Shown here piece by piece: positions 1-10,390 of a stretch of DNA of 64,000 bases. The stretch's first letter is position 1. Every line of letters begins with the position of its first letter. The stretch is from Trichaptum fuscoviolaceum (lineage: Eukaryota > Basidiomycota > Agaricomycetes > Hymenochaetales > Trichaptaceae), in the NCBI GenBank assembly GCA_910574455.1, contig CAJSYZ010000006.1, forward strand, positions 1,974,156 to 2,038,155, written 5' to 3'. Under the pieces are notes generated by a model. It searched no databases. It saw only the letters and a program-made list of their open reading frames with translations, and was not told the origin of the DNA. The position numbers were made by a program, and so were the translations under genes.

Positions 1-260
1 TCGAAGTGCGGACGACGACGTGCACACGGCGTCGGCGTCTGCGTCTGTGATCAGCCCGGGCCTCTGTATCATGATTCAAGACCGTCCGAGTCGTTCTTGG
101 TGGAAGGCGCGACCGTGACAACCGTAGTTTGTCTTCGAGGACTGGCGGCTGCTGAGGTTGGTGGTGGTGGTGATCACTGATGAGTTAGTTGATCTGGGAG
201 ATAACTTTTTAAGTAGTATGTATGTATGTAAGTACTTGGATCGCTTTCGGGAGGTTCCAA

Positions 261-290
261 CGATGGCGATGGCGATGGCGATGGCGATGG
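261..290. repeat. Hexanucleotide microsatellite (CGATGG)5
   Basis: Five perfect consecutive copies of CGATGG. Confidence 0.95.
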
Positions 291-434
291 CTGGCCGTGG
301 TCGGCCGGGCGTCGCATTAGTCTGAGTCTGTAGCATCAAGTTCTCACTCACCGTCACGGTCGTCTCCACTCCCGCGCCCGCTCCCGCGCCCGCTCCTGCT
401 TTCAACTGACCCGGATTCACCCTCTGCGTATCCG

Positions 435-484
435 CTTCTTCTTCTTCTTCTTCTTCTTCTTCTTCTTCTTCTTCTTCTTCTTCT
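435..484. repeat. Trinucleotide microsatellite (CTT)~16.7
   Basis: A perfect 50-nt CTT run. It creates long artificial Glu or Arg runs in minus-strand reading frames. Confidence 0.95.
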
Positions 485-1278
485 CTTCCTCTGAGCTCTA
501 TTGAACCTCGTCGCTGGATGCCTTCCGTCACCACTTCTCCGTCTTCCTTCTCGGCATCTCATTCCTTCCTGCGCTGGCGCATCGGACCGGCCCGGCCTCC
601 TTCGAGTGCGCTTCCCAACGCGCTGCCGCCCCGAGTCCCCGAGTCCCCGACCCCGGACGCCGGACGCCGGGAGAGGCTATTTCTTGGTCGTGTATGTGTA
701 GCAAATTAGCTGCATGAGACGTGATAAGTGATTTAAGATACGAACCCCTTTTCGATGTCGCGGCTCGCCATCAACAACTTCAGCAGCATCTCGATATGTT
801 CTGCCGACAGAGGGCGTTTCTGTGATTCTTGACTTGGATAAGAGCGCCGTGGATCTCTGCAGAGCGGTCGGGTATCGTCACGGTGGTGCGGCGGATACCG
901 TTGCGAAGAGAGGGTGCAAGTCGCGAGTTTGGTTTTGGCCCGAAGCTCGAAGCTCGAAGCTCTGCGAAGCGGCTGCGGATCACTGGCAGTAAGTTTTACA
1001 TTTATGAGTATCTTGACAGGCGTACCTTTTTTTCTACAAGTGAATATCAAGCTCGCGCTTGAGAGTAGCTTAAGTGATGAACTCCGTCACGGTGTCGAGC
1101 TCGCTGTCCGTATACCATGACTACCCGCCCGTCATGGCTCACTGGCAGGTGGAAGAGGATGTGTATCTTTCTTTGTAGGGTACATAATCGTTTCCTATTA
1201 GTTCCTTAACGCCGAGTCACGTTCATGTGCGATTCTGAGCGCACCTTGACAATTCCAAATAGCCATTATAATCTGTTT

Positions 1279-1297
1279 GGGGGGGGGGGGGGGGGGG
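1279..1297. repeat. Homopolymer of 19 G
   Basis: Uninterrupted run of 19 guanines. Its length may not be reliable in an assembly. Confidence 0.9.
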
Positions 1298-2029
1298 AGA
1301 CTTTCGGAGGCATTTGTTGATGAACATTTTGGCGTAGCTCGGTCTTCAATATTGCAGGAGGTAAGTAACCCATGTTCCTGCAGACCTTGCGCAGCACTGG
1401 CAGATTGATTGGGATGACTCTAAGACGCAACGCACCTGGATTTGCAGATGCCTGGATATGATTGAGCACAAGCACCTCTTCTCCGTCAAGATCTTTCTTT
1501 CTCTAGGTTTGTAAGGTCGGGCGAACTCCTCACAATCATATGCTACAATTTGAACCCACCAGACACCTTCTTTCCAATTTGCCGATATACGAGCTGCTTC
1601 TTCGTATCTTGCATGATGCAGAGCACACCCTGCAGCACATCGCATTTGATCAGTCCTATCCATCCTTCCGTCTAGTAGAAGCCGGCAAGCAGATGGAAAC
1701 ACACACAGTCCTGAGCAGAAAGTTGATCACCTTGAGTCTCGATACGCTTCGTCACGTTCGTCTCCAAGCCGGCATTCAATCTGCTTCTGAGTCATCCTCA
1801 GCGTTCTTATCATCCGCATCATGGTTCGGATCCATGTATAAGAGGGTACTGTAGTATATGGAGATACCAGGTCAGCTCCGGGGTTAGAAAGAGAACAATT
1901 ACGATCCTAATTCATAGTCGCCAGCACGGGGCTTGTATTGAGGGCCAATTATGCACGCCGTATTCCATCGGTGTACTCGTTGATACCATCACTGATAGCT
2001 CCGTTCTGTTTGGTAGTTCCGGAGCCATT

Positions 2030-3910
2030 GCCAAAGGAGTATAAGAATAAGAGACCTAGAAATCGAGCACAGAGACGCCAGGACACCAATGACGATATGG
2101 AATGAGGATAAGCGAGAAGCCAAAAGAATCATCCGTTTGGTTTTGAACCAGATGATTAACTTCCTCGGGTTCCGGCTTGAAACCACGGTGGGATGAAGTA
2201 CTAGCAGGAGGAGAACTGAGATACGCGGGAATTGTGCTGTCTGTGAGTATCATGCGGGCCTTTGCCTATCGCACCTGACAGACCAAAATTCCAGAAGAAC
2301 TCTAAGATGTTGACGTCTGCGCGACACGGCCTGAAAGTACATATAAAGGTAAGTTTGAATGAGAGGAGAAAAGATGTTTGAGAAGCTGCTCGAAAAGCCC
2401 AGATATGTCGCCTTCGCGCCAGCGCCAGCGGTCCCGATGTCACCACTCCGCGGCACGAGGGCAGATGCAAGGACTGATGAACATGGTGAGATGGTGAATA
2501 GCGGAGCTGGGGGATGTGAAGGCAGCCGTCGCGTCGCATCAATGAGAATTGATGCGTCTCTGCGTTTGGAGGACATAGAAAGAGCTCGCAGCCGTAATGA
2601 GCTCGCTGACGCCCTCCGAGATTTCCACCGGGCCCGCGAGGAACTCGAGCTTGAACGCCAACAGCATCGTAACGAAGAATTCGAGCAAAGCAAAATCTCC
2701 GGTTGGAGAACTTGAAAAAGTAATGCACCAAGCGAAAGAGCAGAGCAGGAGATAGAACATGGAGCGAACTCTGATTGATCAAGTAGGTCGACTTTGGCTA
2801 TAGCTAACAACGAAGTGCTCACAATGGTCTCCAGGTATCGTACGTGTTGTTCAGATGAACAAGGCGGACACACACAAATCTCCACCGCGGTGATGTTCAA
2901 AGTTGTATTAGAGGATATTAAGACAATTGAGTTTTGAGTTTAAACTAGAGCAACTTACCGCCTCCTCTCGCGAAAATAAAGAGGAGGAAAGTGGCTTACG
3001 TACTTTAGAGTGTAAAATAGAGGTCGTCGCAGTAACAAGATATATTGGCGAATAAGCGACGATTTGGCCATAGTCATACGCAGGAGAGTACAGGAGCCGA
3101 AGGGTTGTTTCATTTCATGGCGGTTCAACCTGGAGGAAAATTGTTACTCACCAGCTTGCAACTGTTCACTCTAGCTCTCTCCCATCCCTCTCCCTTCCAC
3201 AGCAACTACACATCGCTTCCGGCTCGTCTACCTCACCAGAGACCGGCGTTTTCTGTTGCATGTTAAATAACATTTGAAGGTATGTAGGTTCCGCACAAGC
3301 CGATCTTGTCCCAAACAGAGATATGACTGCTGCACTGAGCTGTGAGGTCTACATAGTAGTATGCATACCCGCTGGCAAATCTCTGTTAGGAACTGAAAGA
3401 GGCGAGGTTGGGCTGCGAAATTCTGAGTTCTTTATCGCGTTGTTTAGGTTTGATATCGTCGCTTGCTGTCGTGGTAGATGTTGAAGAGATGCAATGCAAT
3501 GCGATGAATGAGCGCACAAGGTGAGTTCAGCGATAGGAGGGTACTAAAGCACTGCAGATTTGCGGATAGGCTATGCACAGGTTGAGACCATTCCTTTTAG
3601 CACGTACAGAGATGAATAACGAAGATCTAATTACACCCACCGTATGATTGCAAGAGATCCATTGAACAAGAGGAGTCCCACTCCGAGTACTACATGTACT
3701 TCAGTAGTGAGTCGGGACCGAAGAGAAAACACGCAAACTGACCTCGCGTCGCCGCCGAAAGCTCCGGATTACGCGCAGTAGAATAATTCGGATGGACTGA
3801 AAATGGGATCTCGCGGAAAACAAAAGCATGCGAACTTGAACGTCATGCGACAAGCTGCGTCGCGACTCGTCATCAACGGCTACAACAACAAAGGAGATCA
3901 AGCCTCAAGA
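2030..3910. repeat. Spacer block X1, degenerate paralogue of the block at 20.4-21.9 kb
   Basis: This block matches 20400-21900 in order. The coiled-coil stretch near 2620-2715 matches 20670-20761. The sequence near 3060-3160 matches 21297-21400. The segment near 3335-3530 matches 21580-21765, both followed by a GTGAGTT donor-like site. Relative to the other copy, X1 has a 1-nt insertion just after the Glu-rich coiled-coil segment and a net loss of several bases near 3410, so both of its frames are broken. It probably holds remnants of two small genes; no function can be assigned. Confidence 0.6.
2359..2715 (+). pseudogene. Coiled-coil small protein remnant (block X1)
   Basis: A 118-codon plus-strand frame ends in a charged, heptad-like segment containing AREELELERQQ and EEFEQSK. 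The same segment occurs at about 20680-20760, where the frame ends LVNLKK then stop. Here one extra A after EEFEQSK shifts the frame so that it ends in KISGWRT instead. The conservation of the charged segment in both copies suggests it was once coding; the N-terminal half (Pro/Ala-rich) is not conserved. No known family recognised. It could also be part of a longer spliced gene. Confidence 0.35.
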
Positions 3911-5008
3911 TAGTGTCAGTACACGGTGAGGATCCCGAGTAATTTGCATCTCACAGTAGAAGAGTTCAAAGGACTCATATCAGTTGGAAAGCAAGAACTG
4001 AGTTCACTCGTGTTAGCTTGTCTTGATCCGTCAGACTCCGGGGTGTAACTGAACTGTCTCGGAATAAGCAATTTTATGTGGCTATCTGATCAATCGTAAA
4101 TAGACTCACTAATGCATCTGAGCCGCTATGGGCAAGTAAGCAGAGAGAATGCAGAAGTCTTTCGTGTAAGCCATCGGATGCCAGGAAGGAAACAGACTAG
4201 ACTTCAGGCTGCAGGTGGGTTTGGAAAGTCGCCTTTCAACTTGGTGCCACTACCAGTCCTGCATAGTCTTTGGGGCAGGAAGATGAAGAAACAGATGTAT
4301 TGGAGGGGAGCTAAGCTAAAGGACAAGGTGTTGGCCATAGGTTACACCCAAGACGCAGAAGAATAACTCACCAGTATGCATTTTCCCATTCGTCATGACC
4401 AGTTCAGCTTCCTCCAGCACCCAGTTGTTCTCCGCTCCCCTACAAAGCAATGACCACAGACCAGCATTGAGCAACGAGCAATTCTCCCGAGTCTCAAACG
4501 TCTTGAGCCGGATAATACGAGCGATCGGTGACAGCTACCGTACACTGGTAGCTTATACTACTTGATTCAGCATGAATGATGGCTTGGCTGTTGTAGAAAT
4601 CGGAGTCAGAAGAGGTTTGAAACAAAGCAACCATGCTCACCCGCCCGTCTTCTTCACGTTTACCAGTAAGACTGCCAGCATTGGCGCTTTAATCGAATTG
4701 ATTGAGGGAAAGTATATCAGAGAAAAATAGTCAATCGCAAGTGCCAAGTGCGAGTTGCCATCTTTCGTTCTTTCTTGCACTGCATCCGACCTAAGTATCG
4801 TCCTTCCTCCTTTATCACCACAAGGCTATGAATTGTTAAGCTATGAAGAAGTTAATCGTCCGAATAGACATTCATGATGTGGTGAGAAGCAGTCTATGTA
4901 TGTACAGCGCTGGCACCGCCCCCGCGGTCCATTTCCGACTTCAACATTTACAGCCGTTGAGCGCCAATCACAGTCACTACTAGCAGTGGACACCTATTTA
5001 GTTCTGGT
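3911..5008. other. Upstream region of gene A
   Basis: No supported gene. The plus-strand frame 4112-4366 (84 codons) has no recognisable features. The segment leads into the TATA box of gene A and presumably contains its promoter. Confidence 0.4.
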
Positions 5009-5010
5009 CA

Positions 5011-5018
5011 TATAAAAG
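5011..5018 (+). promoter_or_regulatory. TATA box of gene A
   Basis: TATAAAAG lies 80 nt upstream of the gene A start codon. Paralogue D has the same element (ATATAAAG at 29207-29214) at the same distance from its ATG, which supports function. Confidence 0.55.
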
Positions 5019-5090
5019 ACGCTGGGATGTTGCAACCTACCAACACTTCCTCGACAGAACTACGATATTCTCACATACGCGGACTTCGTG

Positions 5091-8000
5091 ATGCCCCTTC
5101 AGACAATCGATGAAGACGCGACTTTCGATTCATTTGCGACCACCGACAACAGGGATCCTTCCGAGTCCTTCGCCAACAGGACTGTCCACGGTGTTCAAAC
5201 AGATGACAATACATCCATCTTCTCCCATTCCACGAACTCAACTGCATCTAACCTCGTTGGACCAGGTCGGGTCCTAGGCAACTTCTACAGTGCCACCGGG
5301 AGACGCCTCGAGAGAACACTGGGCGGCATTGCACATAGAGTGGGTTTGGGTCCTGAGGCAGTTTACGAGAAGATATGTGCACTGGATCGGGAGGATTGGA
5401 AAACAGACAGAAAGAAAGGTGCAGATTCCTTTTCGATCTAGATTGCTGTTTGACTCACACGCTTGCGCACCCTGACAGCATCGATACTACAGAAACTCTG
5501 CTTTAAGTTGTTCGAGTATAGCAAGTATGTCTTCTTGTCAAACATCGCAATCGTCGTTGGTATTGATCGCATCTAGATCTGTGGTAGATCTCACACGATT
5601 TCAGGCTATAAAGCGTTGGGGACACATTCTTCAAGACCACCATGAGATTTATGTGTGGCTTTTCTGCAAATTCGGGGCAGAAGTCATGACCCATGTCGAC
5701 GCGTTGAACAATAATGTTGAAGCATCCCGAGAAGCAGCCGAGTCTGACTCGGATTTGGAGATCCTCGACAAAGTAGCCCTCCTGCTTGACTGCCACGCTG
5801 TCGGCCAAGATCTCATTAATATGAGCCGTTGTACGATTCTGATGGTGGGTCACGACATCAAAGTCGAGTGGCAAGCTTTGCCCAAATTCTCAACGGAAGA
5901 CGTTGATAGATGGGATTTGTGTTTCCGACATCTCTTGCAATCTCTGTTGTACGTGGCTTAATTACATTTGACTTGCGCCTGACTGTCAAAATGACAACCT
6001 ACTCGTGTTTCTTCAATACTTAGGAATCCGACAATCTCCGAAATATCCCAGTGGTATATTAACTTTTGGTCCTGTCAATTAGTCGAGGGCACGCCGCATG
6101 TGCATATTGCACTCCAATGTTGTCGTTCTTTGCAGACTGTTTTGGATGCGGTAGAGCACTCAAAGACTGCTCACTGGGACGCATTGCGAAAACTTTGCAA
6201 TGAAGTATATGAGTATCTTGCTCTAAGAGTTGACTCAGATGCTCTACTACCTGTTGAAAGGGCTCATGTTTCTTCAACTCTGAACGACCTTGTTCAATCG
6301 CATGATGTAAGTGAGGATTCTTATAATTTCTTTTCCAATGATGGCTTACCGTACATGGCATAGCGTGTCATCGCTCCTTCGCTACCCAACTTGGCTTGCC
6401 TTACAATGCTAGGGTCGACTGAGCTCATCTCAGCCGATGGCAAAAAGGCTATCAGGGGCGTACTGAAGTTTCTAGAAGGTGACGGTCAAAGGATAGAGAA
6501 TAGTATAACGACGAACAGTGAGTCAATTTATTTGTATTCATTGGAGAATTACCCATGCGGACGTTTCTCTCGATGCAGTGTTCTTACGATCTTGCAACAA
6601 GCTCCTTGCATGTGCATTGTGGGTGAACTATACTTCATGAACGATATGTATTAACCTCCACAGGTCTGAACTTGGAGATACGAACTTTCTCGATAAGCTT
6701 TCAAATGCCACTAGGTACAAAAACTCCTTATCGTGCAATCAATGCAGATATTCATTCTACACGCTGTAGCTTTGCCCAGGAAACTGGTAGATGTGCATTA
6801 CTTCAGCTGGGGGACATCTTGCAGACCCTTCCCGAAGTCTACATGCTCTTGATTGTTCTCGGTGGAGACGAAACAAGAGCTCGTCTGCATACACTTTGCA
6901 ATTTTTTCAGGACCTCCGAACGTTTGGAAAGCACATCTGAGATATATCCTAATTTTTTATTCCAATTCCACTCACTGCTCTCGTGTCACGCCACTGGCTC
7001 GAGTATTCTGTCTTGGTATTTGCACAATGCTTGGCATTCTAAAATCCATAAATTCATCAGCAAAACCCATCCGTCCTACCACAATAACTTCCAAGACCTC
7101 CTTGAGGATTACATGGTATTCCTATTGTAAGCAATATAATTTCTCCCCATAATATGGCCATAGTTGATTAACGGTCTTCTGATCTAATACCTTAGGGATG
7201 ATGTGACATATGATCCTACAATGTTTTACCTCAAGTATTGGATGTCCCCAAGCTGGCTTGCAAACTACCGCGTGTCTTGGAGACTATCTCTTGAATTGTG
7301 TTCCGTAATACAGGACACACTCTGTGCGAAAGGGGGTGTTCCGCAGGAAACCCGGGATGCAATGGAAGAACTCTGCAGGACAATGCAGAGCTTGATAATC
7401 GAACACCAGACTAGTGCTTTTAGGCCCATTAGCAACAGGAAGCTACACTTGCTGTAGATCACGCAATACGCTCTGCTTACACGTACCTTACCAAGTCAAG
7501 GTCTACGTCTGAAGACGTGGCAGAATCCTGTAAGCCCTATTTACTAAAGTGCCTATCCTCACTTAGCCTCATCATTGACAATATCGTTCTTATGCAGATT
7601 TATTGCACCTATGCGACCGACTTTTCGACGCCGTCATGAAGTGCGTTGACATCTTTAAACGCTTTTGAGATGGCCTGACTCTATCCTACCAGGGTCGAGG
7701 ACCCTTCTGATAAGTTCCCGTCGTTCTGTGTAGTACACGATTTCTTTGTAAACCCAAATATCCTCGGGTGGTTCTTGTCAATTCGCGGCCCAGATGCGGA
7801 AGAACGTATAACAAAACTTCGTGAGGCCATTGACGATGCGCATTTTTCTAATGTTACTAGAGAATACCTCAAGTCACCGTTCTCTCGTGCTATAGAACAT
7901 CGACTAGGAGTTACTTTAGTGACACCGCGACATGAGAGGCTGCACTTCGAAAATGATCGACTGACGAAACACCCCTCCACTGGCACAAGATCATCCGAAC

Positions 8001-8704
8001 CACCCCTTACACTGGAGCAGAGGAAAAGATGGACGGATGCTTTCGAAACCTTGTCAAGGAATCTATGGTGCGTTCGTTCCCTTACATTGCATTCCTTAGG
8101 TTGCCATTGACGAAGTAATCGCTGAAATAGCTCATCAGAATCTGAATTGCGCGGGATTTCCCTTGACTATTTCATAATCTGTCCTCTCCCATACGAGAGC
8201 GATCCCATGCTCAATACTACCATCGCTCTCAATCACTGTGGAAACTTGCAATCAGTTATCTCTCGAATATACCCATGGGAAAGGGATAGCGTATCCCGAG
8301 CCGTGTCTCACATCCACACCTGTATCACGAGGCGCGTGGAGTATGTTCAGCGTTCTTGCAGGGATTTGGGACCCGATGCTCTTCCGACCTTTGATAACAC
8401 GCCTTTCGACATTCCGAAGGTTGTTAAGGTTCTAAACGACTTGGCGAAGTTGAGCAAGGCAGATATTCTAATCTTTTCTACGGGATTTCTGTCGTGCTCA
8501 TAGTGAATCTCTTTGTAGGAAAAACTGGGAGTAAACGACTTGGCAAAGTTGAGCAAGGCAAATATTCTAATCTTTTTTACGGGATTTCTGTCGTGCTCAT
8601 AGTGAATCTCTTTGTAGAAAAAACTGGGAGCGGGTACACGCAGATCGAATGACTGGGAGCGGTTAGAATGGCAACAGAAGTATGGCTCTATCCTCGACTA
8701 CTGA
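5091..8704 (+). pseudogene. Array gene A: unknown helical protein, one frameshift
   Basis: First member of a four-gene tandem family. Comparison with B, C and D gives 14 exons: 5091-5418, 5479-5524, 5577-5948, 6024-6306, 6364-6517, 6579-6618, 6664-6714, 6770-7126, 7196-7529, 7598-7640, 7693-8067, 8131-8458, 8519-8557, 8618-8704. Several are micro-exons of 40-51 nt. Exon 9 lacks one G near 7441 (AACAGGAAG where B has AACAGGGAAG), giving a TAG at about 7456. With that base the exon total would be a multiple of three (about 945 residues), which supports the model. Conserved features are an N-terminal segment SNLVGPGRVLGN...GLGPEAVYEKICAL, then mostly amphipathic helices, and SEPPLTLEQRKRW near the C-terminus. 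No catalytic motif, signal peptide or membrane segment is visible. The last intron has a GC donor and is duplicated (8433-8630). The start ATG aligns with C and D. Function unknown; the frameshift could be a sequencing error. Confidence 0.75.
8433..8630 (+). repeat. 99-bp tandem duplication of the terminal intron and exon edge in gene A
   Basis: Two copies (8433-8531, 8532-8630) differ by a few substitutions. Each contains the end of exon 12, the GC-AG intron and the start of the last exon. The 99-bp period preserves frame, adding a 39-nt exon (8519-8557) that is absent in B, C and D. Confidence 0.85.
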
Positions 8705-10390
8705 TATGTATGTGTCCAAGTTGTCCTTGGATCGGAGTTCTGTTAATTCATGTTCAAGCAGATGATGACCATTTCACAGACGATTCTCATGTGCGCAATG
8801 CAATCATAGGATTTCTGACAGACAGACATATGTACATGTGTCTCCCTATTTTTCCATGTACATTTATTCTGACACCGACTGCACATCAAATTCCATTAAT
8901 AATGAACATGACCTGAATACCGCAAGGCGGCGTTTCCAGTAAACCAATCCCATGTACTCTCCTGCGCAGAGCTGATCTTCCTGTGGCCGCGAAGACACTG
9001 CTCATCTGACTGTTGGTCAGTCTAAACAGGTCTCAGCTAGACAACTAACTCCGTCCGATGGTAATTGGCTCGACGGATGAGAGGCTGTACTGTTATCTAT
9101 CAGTCATAACCCTGACCAACAAGGAATTGAGCACACTCACCCTTCCCAAGCTTCCATGGCCACGATTCTAAGTTCTGCACTCTACGCGGTACACATGAAC
9201 GGGCCGGCTGCTGCAAACGTCGGGCCAGAACAATATTTTGTAAAGAGCATGAAATAAGATCGAAGGCCCAAGGCTGAGAGATCGTGAACCTTGAGAGACG
9301 TCGATGTGCTGTTCCAAGTCCGGCAGTGGTACTCCAAGTCAAGGTCTGCTCGCTCAGCTGACCGCGAGACCTTTATACAAATGTCCGAGTACCGACGTGC
9401 ATCACGCTAGAGAGCGACGTTGGACAACACGGGTCGATGGTAGAGCCATATGAGAAAGATATCGAACACCCGCACATTGACACCCCTCAGCAGGAAGCAG
9501 CGCCTTGTTGTCGTGAATCGAAATTCGCTCTTGCCGGCTTTGGAGGCAATGACGCGTTGCAGAAACGGTTCACCAGTCTTGGTGCACGGATGAGCATACC
9601 TCACGAGTCGCATCTTCTGATCGAAACAAGACATAAGCGCACACGAAAGTAAGAGAACGAAAGAGAATGAATCAGAGGCTGACAGAACTTGAACGCGAGC
9701 TATCTGAGGCGCAAATGAGACCGCAGAGTCGGATGATCTGCTGAGTTCGGGACTGATACTCCAAGTCTGTGTCTGCGTCTTTCGTCTATGCGCTGGGCCC
9801 TATCCCGTTTCCAATTCCTGTCATGAAAGAATCGTGACAACAGAAAGAGACCGAAGACAGAGACTATTATGCCAAAGGTACAGAGAACGAAAGATGTATA
9901 CGAAGGCATCTGAAATACCCGATCGATGGATGCATAGACGACAAAGGTGACATCCCATGAGGTAGAAGGGACGCCTACGGCTCTGCATCGCGGAAGGAAT
10001 TTACGGCGCGATGCGACTTGGACCACCAGGCTAGGGGCACGAATGCACATTTTTCGCGGAGGTCGGCATGGCAGGAAGGCAGGCAACAGCTGTTTCCTGA
10101 GGCTGCTGCGTATTGTTGCTGCAGGTGACAGACGGGATGCAGATGAAGAGAAGTACGGATGTGGGTAATTTCAAAAGACAGTACATGAGACGAAGAGGAA
10201 TAGTGTAAGTGACGTAGGAGAGTCTGTCGGAAAGGAGTAGGAGCTGTTCTGGAGCTGGAGGTTAGATGGCACTCCTGGTCTCGAAACAAGCTGTTACTCA
10301 CCACTGGCACCTTTCCTGTCCTTTCCACTTCTTTCTCCGTCCGAGTGCAAAGCTCCCTTATTATAGTCTGATGAAATTATGGTCTTAGAG
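8705..10390. repeat. Spacer block A' (also present as B', C', D')
   Basis: Diverged copies lie at about 18960-20430, 26610-28390 and 32765-33922 plus 63908-64000. Shared landmarks include a segment near 9110-9190 with CACACTCACCCTTCC, the ACTCCAAGTCTG(T/C)GTCTGCG segment at 9758-9780, and a donor-like sequence on the minus strand near 10300 (CTGTTACTCACC on the plus strand). The 9763-9764 AA is the paralogous empty site for the giant transposon. Coding content is uncertain (see the minus-strand frame in this block). Confidence 0.7.
9700..10086 (-). CDS. Possible small membrane protein, minus strand (block A')
   Basis: An open minus-strand frame of 128 codons carries one hydrophobic stretch (FVLCTFGIIVSVFGLFLLSRF) followed by a strongly basic tail (RAQRIDERRRH), the layout of a single-pass tail-anchored protein. 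Block C' keeps the same frame (27613-27861: VFGLFL, then QRIDEKRRRR), preceded in both by a VVYA..DR motif. Block B' carries a 1-nt insertion that breaks it. A minus-strand splice donor context (GGTGAGTAACAG-like) near 10300 suggests an upstream exon. No family recognised; it may be only a relic, because nucleotide similarity alone would also preserve the frame. Confidence 0.3.
   Translation of the reverse strand: MPAFLPCRPPRKMCIRAPSLVVQVASRRKFLPRCRAVGVPSTSWDVTFVVYASIDRVFQMPSYTSFVLCTFGIIVSVFGLFLLSRFFHDRNWKRDRAQRIDERRRHRLGVSVPNSADHPTLRSHLRLR

Larger units (their letters stand above)
1..2000. other. Intergenic region with simple repeats, no gene recognised
   Basis: Only short unsupported reading frames occur here, and the longest ones on the minus strand are products of the simple repeats (Glu runs from the CTT tract, Ala-Ile runs from the CGATGG tract). 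The stretch 1540-1854 is open on the plus strand (about 100 codons) but shows no family resemblance or convincing splice context. I see no gene that I can support. Confidence 0.5.

Noticed and set aside
76..534. Minus-strand frame with Glu, Gly-Ala and Ala-Ile runs
   Set aside because: It is translated CTT and CGATGG microsatellite; no non-repetitive conserved part.
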